A stretch of DNA of 64,000 nt from NCBI GenBank assembly GCA_029762625.1, contig JARVGI010000003.1, positions 17,909-81,908 of the forward strand, written 5' to 3'. The position numbers and the translations under genes are program-made. The DNA is from Methanomicrobiaceae archaeon. GTDB lineage: Archaea; Halobacteriota; Methanomicrobia; Methanomicrobiales; Methanomicrobiaceae. Of this stretch, positions 18,262 to 26,097 are shown one piece after another. How positions within the stretch are numbered: the stretch's first letter is position 1; every line of letters starts with the position of its first letter. The notes under the pieces are model-generated. The model was not told where the DNA came from. It saw only the letters and a program-made list of their open reading frames with translations, and did not search any database.

Positions 18262-18973
18262 GGGCGGTTTCGTCCTCCTCCCGTCCCCCCACGGCGGGGC
18301 CGAACCGTCCCGGCCTGATGCCGAGGGTGTCGAGCAGGATTACCGCCGCAAAGATGGCCGTCAGCCGCCAGCGGCCCTCCCGCTCATAGCGGCGGGAGGA
18401 GGAGACGATGGTCTGCGGGATCTGGACCATGCGTCCCTGGTTTCGTGCCGCCCGGCAGAGGGCGGCGTCCTCGCAGTAGGGAAGGGAGGTGTCGTAGCCG
18501 CCGATCCGCACAAATACGTCCCTCTTCAGGAAGATGCCGAAGTCGCCGAAAAATACCCCGGTCGTCCGGGCGTGCAGGTTGCCGAGCAGGCTGGTGGCGG
18601 CGAGCAACGGCGAGGGGGGGGCGAAGGAATGGGTAAACCCCCCGCCGATCGCGCCCCTCCTGTGCACCGCAGCCTCGATGACGGCCAGCGAGTCGCCCGG
18701 GATGCGGCAATCTGCGTGGAGAAAGAGGAGGATTTCGCCCGTCGCCGTCACCGCACCGGCGTTCATCTGCACCGCCCGCCCCCGGGGTACCACGAGGAGG
18801 TGCAGGGGGTAGGGGAGGCCCGCCTCCTGCCGGCGCACCTCCGCGACGGTCCCGTCCGTGCTCCCCCCGTCCACGACGAGGCACTCGAACGATCCCTGCA
18901 GCCCGGCAAGGTGGGCGCAGAAGGGGCCGATCTCTGCCTCCTCGTTGAGGACCGGGGTGATGATCGAGATCAT
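18245..18973 (-). CDS. Family 2 glycosyltransferase (rSAM/selenodomain-associated type, TIGR04283-like)
   Basis: 242 residues, GT-A fold. Visible motifs: nucleotide-binding start IITPVLNEEAEI, ECLVVDGGSTDGT, the metal-binding region FLHADCRIP, and SLPYCEDAALCRAAR near the acceptor site. The short size and these motifs fit the TIGR04283 family, which in many genomes sits beside TIGR04282 transferases and radical SAM proteins of sulfur-, selenium- or arsenic-containing sugar pathways. A hydrophobic C-terminal segment (about 205-222) may attach it to the membrane. It is divergent from the radical SAM gene and shares its promoter region. ATG 18973 is preferred because the GT fold starts directly there. 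Confidence 0.85.
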   Translation of the reverse strand: MISIITPVLNEEAEIGPFCAHLAGLQGSFECLVVDGGSTDGTVAEVRRQEAGLPYPLHLLVVPRGRAVQMNAGAVTATGEILLFLHADCRIPGDSLAVIEAAVHRRGAIGGGFTHSFAPPSPLLAATSLLGNLHARTTGVFFGDFGIFLKRDVFVRIGGYDTSLPYCEDAALCRAARNQGRMVQIPQTIVSSSRRYEREGRWRLTAIFAAVILLDTLGIRPGRFGPAVGGREEDETALTPRG

Positions 18974-19034
18974 GCAACGTCCGTGCGATGATACGGGGCG
19001 GGAGTACTTGAGGGTTGGGGTGCCGCCCCTCAAA

Positions 19035-19044
19035 CCTTTTATAC
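19035..19044. promoter_or_regulatory. Shared TATA region of the radical SAM island
   Basis: CCTTTTATAC lies 23-32 nt before the radical SAM ATG at 19067, so its mRNA is nearly leaderless. Read on the other strand it is GTATAAAAGG, which could serve the divergent glycosyltransferase that starts at 18973. Confidence 0.5.
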
Positions 19045-19066
19045 GGCAGGCGCCATCTGGTGGTCA

Positions 19067-20164
19067 ATGAGACGGGAGACCACGAAGGACCCGCACCCTC
19101 GCTACCGCTATGCCGGGCTGCACCCTGATTTTGCCGAAGAAATGGCCTATTTCTTCCAGAACAAAGTCTATTCCGTCCAGATCGAGACGACCCTCGCCTG
19201 TGACCAGGGCTGCCGGTACTGCTACGCGGCCGCCGCCAGCCCGCCCCAGCAGGAGCTCCCCGCCCGGGCTATCAGGGAGGTGCTGGAGGCCGCAGCCCGC
19301 ATGGAGGTGCGGGCGGCGGACTGGCTGGGCGGGGATCCCCTGCTCCGGGATGACTGGGAAGCGCTGATGGCGCACGCCGCCGACCTCGGGCTTGCCAGCA
19401 ACATCTGGACCAGCGGGCTGCCCCTTGCCGACCCGGGGGTTGCAGAACGGGCGGTGGCGGCGTCGGAAGGGGGGTTCATCTCCGTCCACCTGGACACCCT
19501 CGACCCGGCCATCTATGCAACGCTGCACACGGGCCGCGCGCAGGAAAAGATCGCCGCCATTCTCTCCGGCATCGAGACCCTGCAGGAGCTGGGAAAGCCG
19601 CCGGAGCAGCTGGTCAACTGCATCACCCTCACCACCCCGGTGACGGGCAGCGACGTGCGGGAAACCATCCGCTTCTTCTGGGAGGAGCTGGGAATGCGGA
19701 CCTGCCTGACCCTCATGGCCACCGCCGGGGCGGCGGGGGGCATGGAGCACTGGATCCCCTCGCGGGAGGCGGTCCGGGAGGCGTACGAATGCCGCAACAC
19801 CACCGGCTACACGGGCAGCGACCTCGCGCTGGGGCCCATGGACGTCTCCAAATTCTACTGCGGGGGCGTGGTCTGCGTGACAATCGACGGGGAGGTCACC
19901 CCCTGCTCTGTGATCCGGGAGGGGGTGGGCACCATCTTCCGGGAGCCCTTCCCGGCGATCGTCGCCCGTCACAAAGAGACGCTGCTCGCCACGCCCCTGC
20001 GGAGGGTCGGCACCCGGGCCGGATCCTGCAGCCGGTGTGCATGGGGGACGGTCTGCTGGGGGTGCCGGGCCTCGGCCTACTACGCCTCGGGCGACCTGAT
20101 GGGAGAGGATCCCTACTGCTGGCGGCATTCCGACCGGGAGCATGAAGAGGAGGCGAGGAGATGA
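19067..20164 (+). CDS. Radical SAM/SPASM protein
   Basis: 365 residues. The CxxxCxxC cluster motif (C45, C49, C52 in CDQGCRYC) binds the SAM-cleaving 4Fe-4S cluster. LGGDPLLRDDWEAL is a variant of the GGEP SAM contact. The C-terminal SPASM-like domain has CGGVVCVTIDGEVTPC, then CSRCAWGTVCWGC and a last Cys in DPYC, enough for extra 4Fe-4S clusters. SPASM enzymes modify peptides, sugars or small molecules by radical chemistry; the substrate here is unknown. The downstream methyltransferase overlaps by 4 nt (ATGA), so the two are translated together, and a TIGR04282-type transferase follows. This gene order suggests one small-molecule pathway. Confidence 0.9.
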   Translation: MRRETTKDPHPRYRYAGLHPDFAEEMAYFFQNKVYSVQIETTLACDQGCRYCYAAAASPPQQELPARAIREVLEAAARMEVRAADWLGGDPLLRDDWEALMAHAADLGLASNIWTSGLPLADPGVAERAVAASEGGFISVHLDTLDPAIYATLHTGRAQEKIAAILSGIETLQELGKPPEQLVNCITLTTPVTGSDVRETIRFFWEELGMRTCLTLMATAGAAGGMEHWIPSREAVREAYECRNTTGYTGSDLALGPMDVSKFYCGGVVCVTIDGEVTPCSVIREGVGTIFREPFPAIVARHKETLLATPLRRVGTRAGSCSRCAWGTVCWGCRASAYYASGDLMGEDPYCWRHSDREHEEEARR

Positions 20165-20958
20165 AACGACTGGATGTGTGTCTGGAAGATGTGCAGGAGG
20201 TCTACGCAGGCCCGGTAGGGGTGCTCTGGGAGCTCCTGATGGGCGAGGAGATCCACGTGGGAGGATGGGAGGATACCGAGCGGCTTGCCGCCCTCGCCGG
20301 GGTGACCGCAAATACCCGCATCCTGGATGTCTGCAGCGCCCTCGGCGGCCCGGCCCGCCACCTTGCCGGGCGGTTCGGGTGCCGGGTGGTGGGGCTGGAC
20401 GCCACGCCGAAGATGGTCGAGGAGGCACAACGCCGGACCGAGGCTGCCGCCCTCTCCCGCCTGATCAGCTTCCGGCTCGGGGATGCCCTGGCCATGCCCT
20501 TTGCCGACGCCGCATTCGACATCGTCTGGGGGCAGGACGCCTGGTGCTATGTCACCGACAAGGCGCAGCTTATCCGGGAAGCCTGCCGGGTGCTGCGTCC
20601 GGGCGGCACCATCGCCTTCACCGACTGGGTGCGGACCGGAGCGATGGATGATGCGATCTATGAGCCCCTCCACCGGTTCATGTCCTTTCCCTACACCGAG
20701 ACCCTCGACGGCTATACCGTGCTCCTGGAAGATGCGGGCTTTGCGGTGGTGCGCTACGAGGATATCAGCGGCACCTTCCCCGCGTACTGCCGGGAGTACC
20801 GGCGGGCGCTCACCACCATCCTCCGGGAGCCGATCTGTGAGCGGTTTGGAGAGGAGCTCTTTTTCGCGGCGGAGCAGGGCATCGCCGGGTGGATCGACGC
20901 CGCCGAGCGCGGGCTGGTGGGCAGGGGGCGGTGGATCGGGTGGAAGGCGGACGAATGA
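20161..20958 (+). CDS. Class I SAM-dependent methyltransferase of the radical SAM island
   Basis: 265 residues. SAM-binding motif I is ILDVCSALGGPARHLA. The acidic residue after it is in VVGLDATPKMVEEA, motif II/III is DIVWGQDAWCYV, and the post-motif is VLRPGGTIAFTDW. The fold and the WGQDAW stretch resemble small-molecule methyltransferases of the sarcosine/dimethylglycine and arsenite-methyltransferase neighbourhood. The Cys triad needed for ArsM-type arsenite methylation is not evident (cysteines are scattered), so arsenic methylation is not supported. It overlaps the radical SAM gene at its start and is followed 7 nt later by a glycosyltransferase. Confidence 0.9.
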   Translation: MKRLDVCLEDVQEVYAGPVGVLWELLMGEEIHVGGWEDTERLAALAGVTANTRILDVCSALGGPARHLAGRFGCRVVGLDATPKMVEEAQRRTEAAALSRLISFRLGDALAMPFADAAFDIVWGQDAWCYVTDKAQLIREACRVLRPGGTIAFTDWVRTGAMDDAIYEPLHRFMSFPYTETLDGYTVLLEDAGFAVVRYEDISGTFPAYCREYRRALTTILREPICERFGEELFFAAEQGIAGWIDAAERGLVGRGRWIGWKADE

Positions 20959-20965
20959 TCCCGGC

Positions 20966-21652
20966 ATGAGATCCGCAGTCGCCATCATGGCCAAGACGCC
21001 CCTGCCCGGCCTAACCAAGACCCGCCTCTGCCCCCCATTCCTCCCGGGGGAGGCCGCCGCCCTCGCTCGCGCCTTTCTCCTCGACACCATCGACACCCTG
21101 CAGGCCGGACCGGAGATCGATCCCTTCATCGCCTACACTCCCCGGGAGGCGGAGCCCCTGTTCCGCGCCCTCATTCCTCCGCGCTTCGGGCTCGTTTCCC
21201 AGCCGGAGGGGGATCTCGGGGTGCGGCTCGCCGGCATCGCCGGCCAGCTCTTTGCAGCAGGCTACGGGCGGGTGCTGCTCATGGCAGGCGACACGCCCCA
21301 CCTTCCCGCCGTGACGCTCCGGGAAGGGATCTCCCGTCTGGAGGGGGCCGATATCACCCTCGGGCCCTGCGAGGACGGGGGCTACTACCTGGTGGGCATG
21401 CGCCGGCCTGCGCCCGGAATCTTTTCCGGGATCCCCTGGAGCACCGCAGAGGTGCTCGCCTGCACCCTGGCCCGGGCGCGGGCAGCGGGGTATTCCGTGG
21501 TCCTGCTCGCCACGGAGTACGATCTCGACCGGGTGGAAGACCTGGTGCGGCTGCAGGACGACCTGGCACGAGGGGTGATACGGGCGGGGTGCCGGTACAC
21601 GAAACGGGCTCTCGCACAGGCGGGCGTTCTCCGCCGGTCCCGGCGGTGCTGA
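20966..21652 (+). CDS. DUF2064/TIGR04282-like glycosyl (nucleotidyl) transferase
   Basis: 228 residues. The N-terminus VAIMAKTPLPGLTKTRLCPP matches the sugar-nucleotide binding loop of the DUF2064 family (rSAM/selenodomain-associated transferase 1). VLLMAGDTPHLP holds the expected metal-binding Asp, and LGPCEDGGYYLVGMRR is another family hallmark. The start ATG 20966 is 7 nt after the methyltransferase stop. With the TIGR04283-like enzyme across the promoter, both partner transferases of the rSAM-associated sugar pathway are present. T-rich runs at 21705-21720 follow it. Confidence 0.88.
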   Translation: MRSAVAIMAKTPLPGLTKTRLCPPFLPGEAAALARAFLLDTIDTLQAGPEIDPFIAYTPREAEPLFRALIPPRFGLVSQPEGDLGVRLAGIAGQLFAAGYGRVLLMAGDTPHLPAVTLREGISRLEGADITLGPCEDGGYYLVGMRRPAPGIFSGIPWSTAEVLACTLARARAAGYSVVLLATEYDLDRVEDLVRLQDDLARGVIRAGCRYTKRALAQAGVLRRSRRC

Positions 21653-21704
21653 CGCGGGAATCGAGCACTTCCCCGCGTCGGCATTCAACGGAAAAAGAAG
21701 GGTG

Positions 21705-21720
21705 TTTTTTCTGCCTTTTT
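21705..21720 (+). terminator. T-tract terminator after the radical SAM island
   Basis: T6 at 21705-21710 and T5 at 21716-21720, about 55 nt beyond the stop of the last island gene. This is the usual archaeal signal without a required hairpin. It reaches into the end of the convergent MscS gene. Confidence 0.45.
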
Positions 21721-22534
21721 ACCGCTCGAGGTGCACGTCGAGCTGGGGGAAGGGGATCTCGATGCCCGCCTGTCGGAACGCCTCGAGGATGCCCCGGGTC
21801 AGGTCGCCCTTCACCGCCCAGAAGTCCCCGGTCTTCGTCCAGGCCCGCAGGGCGAGGTTCACCGACGAATCGGCGAGCTCGGTGACCACGACCGCGGGCT
21901 CAGGAGTGGCCAGCACGGCGGGGTTGCTTTTGATGGTCTCCATCGCCACCCGCAATGCCTGCTCGACGTTGCTGTCGTAGGCGATGCCCACGGCGACGTC
22001 CACCCTTCGCGTGTCCATGCGGGAGTAGTTGACCACCGGGCTGCCCCAGACGAGGGCGTTGGGGATGGTGACGAACTTGTTGTCCGGGGTGAGCAGTTCG
22101 GTGGCCATGATACCCACCGCCTGCACGGTCCCCGCCATGCCGTTGACCTCCACGTACTCGTCCTTATCGATGGGCCGGAGGGTGGCGATCCACACCCCGG
22201 CGGAGAAGTTGGTGAACGAGTCCTGGAGCCCGAAGGCCAGCACCAGGCCGATGACCGCCGAGAGGCCGAGGACCATCGACCCGATATCGACCCCGAGGAC
22301 GGCGAGGACGAGGAGGATGACGATCACGTAGAGCAGTGCGGCGAAAAACCGGACCAGAAACTCGACCACCAGTGCGGGCAGGTGCGAGGTGCGGGAGAGT
22401 GTTCGCTTGAATATTGAGGTGAGGATCTTTGCCGCAACCACTCCCACCACGGCGACCACGGCCGCCATCAGCAGCGTCTCCGGAGTGATACCTGCAAAAT
22501 CGATAGGAATGGATGAAAATTCTTCAATTGCCAT
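21719..22534 (-). CDS. MscS-family mechanosensitive channel
   Basis: 271 residues. Three membrane helices (about 18-40, 58-80, 86-108) are followed by the MscS beta domain. The pore helix and following loop read LVLAFGLQDSFTNFSAGVWI, and the downstream stretch VTIPNALVWGSPVVNYSR is the MscS signature. It opens under membrane tension to release ions during osmotic downshock. It is convergent with the radical SAM island. Confidence 0.93.
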   Translation of the reverse strand: MAIEEFSSIPIDFAGITPETLLMAAVVAVVGVVAAKILTSIFKRTLSRTSHLPALVVEFLVRFFAALLYVIVILLVLAVLGVDIGSMVLGLSAVIGLVLAFGLQDSFTNFSAGVWIATLRPIDKDEYVEVNGMAGTVQAVGIMATELLTPDNKFVTIPNALVWGSPVVNYSRMDTRRVDVAVGIAYDSNVEQALRVAMETIKSNPAVLATPEPAVVVTELADSSVNLALRAWTKTGDFWAVKGDLTRGILEAFRQAGIEIPFPQLDVHLER

Positions 22535-22695
22535 GAATATCGTTCCTGTTGAACAACGCCTCTGCCGAACGGGACATAAAGATTATGAAATGCGTCTTGC
22601 AGTTCGCCTGGCCTCGCAGGTGCTATATACCCGTACGACCAGTGGGAGCGTAGGAGGACCCGTCCCCTGCATACCAACGGGGGAGCGGCTGCTGC

Positions 22696-23808
22696 ATGGA
22701 GGAGAAAATCCCGCAGGGGAATGGAGCACGCATCCGTTTCGCCATCACGATCGTTCTGCTCGCCGTTGCTGCCGGGGGGGCGATGGTGCTCTTTCTGCTC
22801 CTGCAGGCGGCGGGAACCGCGTTGATCTGGCCGGATTCGCCGCCCTCCCCCTTCTTCACTCTCCTCGCCCCTGTCATCGGCGGGCTGGCGGTGGGCCTCT
22901 GCCTGCACCGCTGCGGCGACCACGCGGGCATGCTCCAGCAGACCATCGACGAGTTCCAGCGGACGGGACGGTTCGAGCCCGAGCACCTTCCCGGCGTGCT
23001 GGCATCCATCTACCTCTCCCTGCTCTTCGGGGCCAGCCTCGGCCCGGAGGTGGCCGCCATCGATATGGGAGGGAGCATGGGCACCTGGCTCGGGGACCGG
23101 GAGGGCAGGTGGGGCCAGGCGCTGGGGATCGCCGGGGTCGCCGGGAGCCTGGCCGGGTTCGGGTTCTACCTCGTGGTTGAAGCCAGCAGGAACGGGACCC
23201 TCTACCCGCTCCCCCCGTACGCGTTCGTGCCCGTCGACCTGGTGTACGCGGCGGGGCTGGGGCTGGCCGGTGCGGCGGCGGGCGTTGCATTCATCGCGTC
23301 CTATCACCTCTTCGCCCGCCTGATGGCGCCCCTCTCGGGACAGCCTGTGGTGCGGGGCCTGCTGGGCGGGTTGGGGCTGGGGCTCGCCGGCACCGCCGTG
23401 CCCCTCGTGCTCTTTTCGGGGCAGGCGGAGTTCCAGACCGTCCTCGCCGAAGGAGCGGGCATGGGGGCGGCCGCGCTGCTGGTGCTCGCTGGCGTCAAGA
23501 TCCTGGCCAGCACCTGGTGTTTGGCCACGGTCTTCAAGGGAGGACCCGTATTTCCCCTGATATTTGCGGGCGGCACGCTGGGAATGGCGGTAGCCCTCCT
23601 CGTCCCCGCGGTGCCGCCCGCCCTCGCCATCACTGCGGTCATGGCAGGGATGATCGCCTGCGTCCTCAAGAGCCCGCTGGTGGTCATCGTCCTGCTGGTG
23701 CTGATCTTCCTGCAGCCGGGCGTGGTACTCCCGATCATCATCGCCACGCTGATCGGGTCCCTGGTCACCCGGCGCGTGACGATGATCCCGGGCCCCCGCC
23801 GGGAGTGA
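22696..23808 (+). CDS. CLC-type chloride channel-like membrane protein
   Basis: 370 residues with ten or more membrane helices. GASLGPEVAAIDMGGSMG aligns with the CLC ion-path motif (usual form GREGP), and FKGGPVFPLIFAGG aligns with the third conserved motif near the end. The position of the gating glutamate just before GP is Leu here, and the first motif (GSGIP) is not evident. That suggests a short, divergent member that may be a passive channel and not a proton-coupled exchanger (inference). A GGGAGCGG stretch lies upstream of ATG 22696. Its promoter region is shared with the divergent MscS gene. Confidence 0.8.
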   Translation: MEEKIPQGNGARIRFAITIVLLAVAAGGAMVLFLLLQAAGTALIWPDSPPSPFFTLLAPVIGGLAVGLCLHRCGDHAGMLQQTIDEFQRTGRFEPEHLPGVLASIYLSLLFGASLGPEVAAIDMGGSMGTWLGDREGRWGQALGIAGVAGSLAGFGFYLVVEASRNGTLYPLPPYAFVPVDLVYAAGLGLAGAAAGVAFIASYHLFARLMAPLSGQPVVRGLLGGLGLGLAGTAVPLVLFSGQAEFQTVLAEGAGMGAAALLVLAGVKILASTWCLATVFKGGPVFPLIFAGGTLGMAVALLVPAVPPALAITAVMAGMIACVLKSPLVVIVLLVLIFLQPGVVLPIIIATLIGSLVTRRVTMIPGPRRE

Positions 23809-23813
23809 GCGCA

Positions 23814-24668
23814 TCAGGCGTAGGGCCAGGTCTCGTAGGCGATACCGGTGACCCGGATCCTGCCGTAGGAGAAGTCTCCCCCGGCGAGGTTCCACTCCGC
23901 CTCGATCTCGGTGGGGATCCGAAAGCCCTCCCGCTCTCCGTACGCACGGAAATGCCCGGTCCACCGCTCCTGCGATAACCGGTCGCCGGCCATCATGAAG
24001 CGTTCGTCGGTGGAGCACCGGGTCATTCTTCCCTCCTCGTCGAAGGTGCAGACGAGAGATCCCCGCAGTGCCCCGTCGGTGATGGTCACCCGGGCGCACG
24101 ATGCGTCCACGGGCTCCCAGGCGATGCGGGAGTCGTCCAGGAACGCCGTGGGAAACCAGACCATCTCCGCCAGATACCGCAGCAGACTCGAGCCGTCGAT
24201 CTCCGGCCCCTGTGCGTCGGCGAGGGGAACCGTGGAGAGCAGTTTGACCCGCACGTTGCCCCGGCCCCGGTCATAGAGGTCCCTGACCTCGATCCAGAAG
24301 AGGGGCGCCGGACGGACGGTCGCGTGCCAGAGCAATGCCGGCGGGTTGGGGGTGAAATACTGCGCTGCCTCCATCGGCATCCAGTCCTGGTCGATTGCGG
24401 TCCGGAACACCCCCTCCTGCGTCAGCCGGGCCATCCGGATGGGTGCGTGCCCTCCCGGCATGGCGTTGCGGAGGTACCGCCGCACCGGATCGGGGAGTTC
24501 CTCGATGCGCTCCGGAGGAGCGATGTGGTGTGGCCCGGCCTCCGCCGCCCGTCGGGCGATCCCGGCGGCCTCCCGTCCGACCTTCCTCCCGAACCGGAAC
24601 CGGCCTGCGGCCACGACGGCGATGGCGGCGATGACGAGGATGCCTGCGATATACAGCAGGATAAGCAT
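23814..24668 (-). CDS. DUF6544/DUF6920-like membrane-anchored protein
   Basis: 284 residues. One N-terminal membrane helix (about 2-21) is followed by a soluble beta-rich domain. Features I associate with the DUF6544 family: ELPDPVRRYLRNA near residue 58, a QEGVFR strand, YLAEMVWFPTAFLDD near 165, and a C-terminal ending in TGIAYETWP. No catalytic residues are known for this family. It lies convergent to the CLC-like gene with 5 nt between stops and divergent from the small secreted protein. Confidence 0.72.
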   Translation of the reverse strand: MLILLYIAGILVIAAIAVVAAGRFRFGRKVGREAAGIARRAAEAGPHHIAPPERIEELPDPVRRYLRNAMPGGHAPIRMARLTQEGVFRTAIDQDWMPMEAAQYFTPNPPALLWHATVRPAPLFWIEVRDLYDRGRGNVRVKLLSTVPLADAQGPEIDGSSLLRYLAEMVWFPTAFLDDSRIAWEPVDASCARVTITDGALRGSLVCTFDEEGRMTRCSTDERFMMAGDRLSQERWTGHFRAYGEREGFRIPTEIEAEWNLAGGDFSYGRIRVTGIAYETWPYA

Positions 24669-24754
24669 GATCTGGGGGATGCCACGCGACGGGATAAAGG
24701 GATCCCGATGGAGGGGGCGAATCCATTAAATCCCGCATGCACGAATGTCCTCTC

Positions 24755-25267
24755 ATGAAGCTCCTGCCCATGCCCTACATGATCTTGTGTGCGGTCGGTC
24801 TCCTCTTCGCCGCAGCGGTGCTTCCCGCATCGGCCCTGACCTCCGATACGCTGGCCGTCACCGTGGTAAACGAGAGCGGCGATGCGGAGGTGGACTTTGC
24901 CTTCACCCTCACCTGGTACGAGCGGGTGGCCGTGTGGCTCAACCTCATGGACCCCGCGGATACGATGAAAGAGGCCCTCTCGGCGTATTCGGACAAGGAG
25001 GTCGACGTGCTCTCGGTGACCGACGCCGGCACCTCGATGCGGGTCTACGGCTTCGCCCGCGTCGAGGAACAGGAGAACGCCACCCTCTACCGCACCCCGC
25101 AGATGCGGTTTGCCGATTCGGAGGCCGTCGCCGCACAGTACTGGTTCGGCCCCCTGCTCGACATCGACACCACCCCGGCGCGGACCACGGTCACCTTCCC
25201 GGACGGCTACAACGAAACCTTTGCGGACGCGCAGGTGATCCCGCCGATCGAGCACCAAGTCGTATAA
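24755..25267 (+). CDS. Small secreted protein of unknown function
   Basis: 170 residues with a clear signal peptide (about 1-28, ending FAAAVLPASALTS) and a beta-rich mature part. It has no C-terminal anchor. I do not recognise the family; it resembles methanogen-specific secreted proteins. ATG 24755 is chosen because it directly precedes the signal peptide; an in-frame ATG at 24737 adds six residues. Confidence 0.75.
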   Translation: MKLLPMPYMILCAVGLLFAAAVLPASALTSDTLAVTVVNESGDAEVDFAFTLTWYERVAVWLNLMDPADTMKEALSAYSDKEVDVLSVTDAGTSMRVYGFARVEEQENATLYRTPQMRFADSEAVAAQYWFGPLLDIDTTPARTTVTFPDGYNETFADAQVIPPIEHQVV

Positions 25268-25321
25268 GAAGTGGGAATGGGGCCTCACCTCTTTTCATGG
25301 CCCCTTATCGCACGGGTGACG

Positions 25322-25879
25322 TCAGCACTCCTCCCACGGCGAGCAGTATTCGGGCTCACCGTAGTAGTAGTCGGTGGTTCCGATGATCAACTCGGAGATG
25401 ACCGCCAGGAACAAATTGACCAGCGCCACAGCGATGATGCCCAGTACAACGAATACGATGATGTGGCCCCAGTTGTGTGCCACGAACGGTATACTGCCGG
25501 CGTTCATCTTCTTTGCCGTCCGGTAGGCATCGTAGAGGCCGTAGAGCCATATGAGAATGCCGGGAATGATGAGGAAGGACCCGAGCAGGGCGCCGCCGAG
25601 GATGAGGACGCCTTTTGCGAACTGGCCGTTGTACACCTGTCCGAGGCCGGCGAACAGGAACGAGGCAAGCCCGGCGAGAAAGGGATTTTTCTCTCCCTGT
25701 GCGGCCGCCGGAACCGCTCCGGGCGAGTGCATGGACGGGGGTGGCGGCGGAGGCGGAGGCGGTGGGGGTGGCGGCACCTGAGACCCCCCTCCTGCCGGGG
25801 GTTCGAGGCTTCTACCACAGTTTTCGCAAAACTTGTCGTTATTTTGAACCCGATTGCCGCAGTTGGGGCAGACCTGCAT
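25322..25879 (-). CDS. Zinc-ribbon, proline-run, TM2-type membrane protein
   Basis: 185 residues. The N-terminal zinc ribbon CPNCGN...FCENCG (about 4-22) is followed by a run of 13 prolines (about 37-49), then a small membrane domain with about three helices. The segment FAGLGQVYNGQFAKGVLILG is typical of TM2-like/DUF5683-like modules. The C-terminus is Tyr- and Glu-rich. Such proteins probably link cytoplasmic complexes to the membrane; the function is not known. ATG 25879 is favoured because it starts at the zinc ribbon and is preceded by GGTGGTGA. Confidence 0.82.
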   Translation of the reverse strand: MQVCPNCGNRVQNNDKFCENCGRSLEPPAGGGSQVPPPPPPPPPPPPPSMHSPGAVPAAAQGEKNPFLAGLASFLFAGLGQVYNGQFAKGVLILGGALLGSFLIIPGILIWLYGLYDAYRTAKKMNAGSIPFVAHNWGHIIVFVVLGIIAVALVNLFLAVISELIIGTTDYYYGEPEYCSPWEEC

Positions 25880-26060
25880 TATTGTCACCACCCGGTGCAG
25901 CGGAACGCTGCTCTGGATAATGAGAGTTTCCGGCGGGTGGTAATTAAATGTTACAAAACTCTTCCCGGGGAGATGTCGACCGGCGTCCTCGCTGCCCTTC
26001 TCCAGGCTCTGGGCCGGTGAAGGGAAAAATCCCGGGAAATCCTGGGGAAAATACGTTTCA

Positions 26061-26073
26061 CTATAATTAATAA
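26061..26073 (+). promoter_or_regulatory. TATA box of the iron-type ABC operon
   Basis: CTATAATTAATAA, 25-37 nt before the ATG at 26098. The transcript is therefore probably leaderless, in agreement with the lack of a ribosome site. Confidence 0.6.
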
Positions 26074-26097
26074 GCGTCGATTCCAAGATCTTTCTCA

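Noticed and set aside
20161..20958. Arsenite methyltransferase (ArsM) identity for the island methyltransferase
   Set aside because: The conserved Cys arrangement expected for ArsM is not evident, so only a general small-molecule methyltransferase call is supported.
22468..24099. 543-codon minus-strand frame
   Set aside because: Antisense to the CLC-like gene and mixed with others; no domains.
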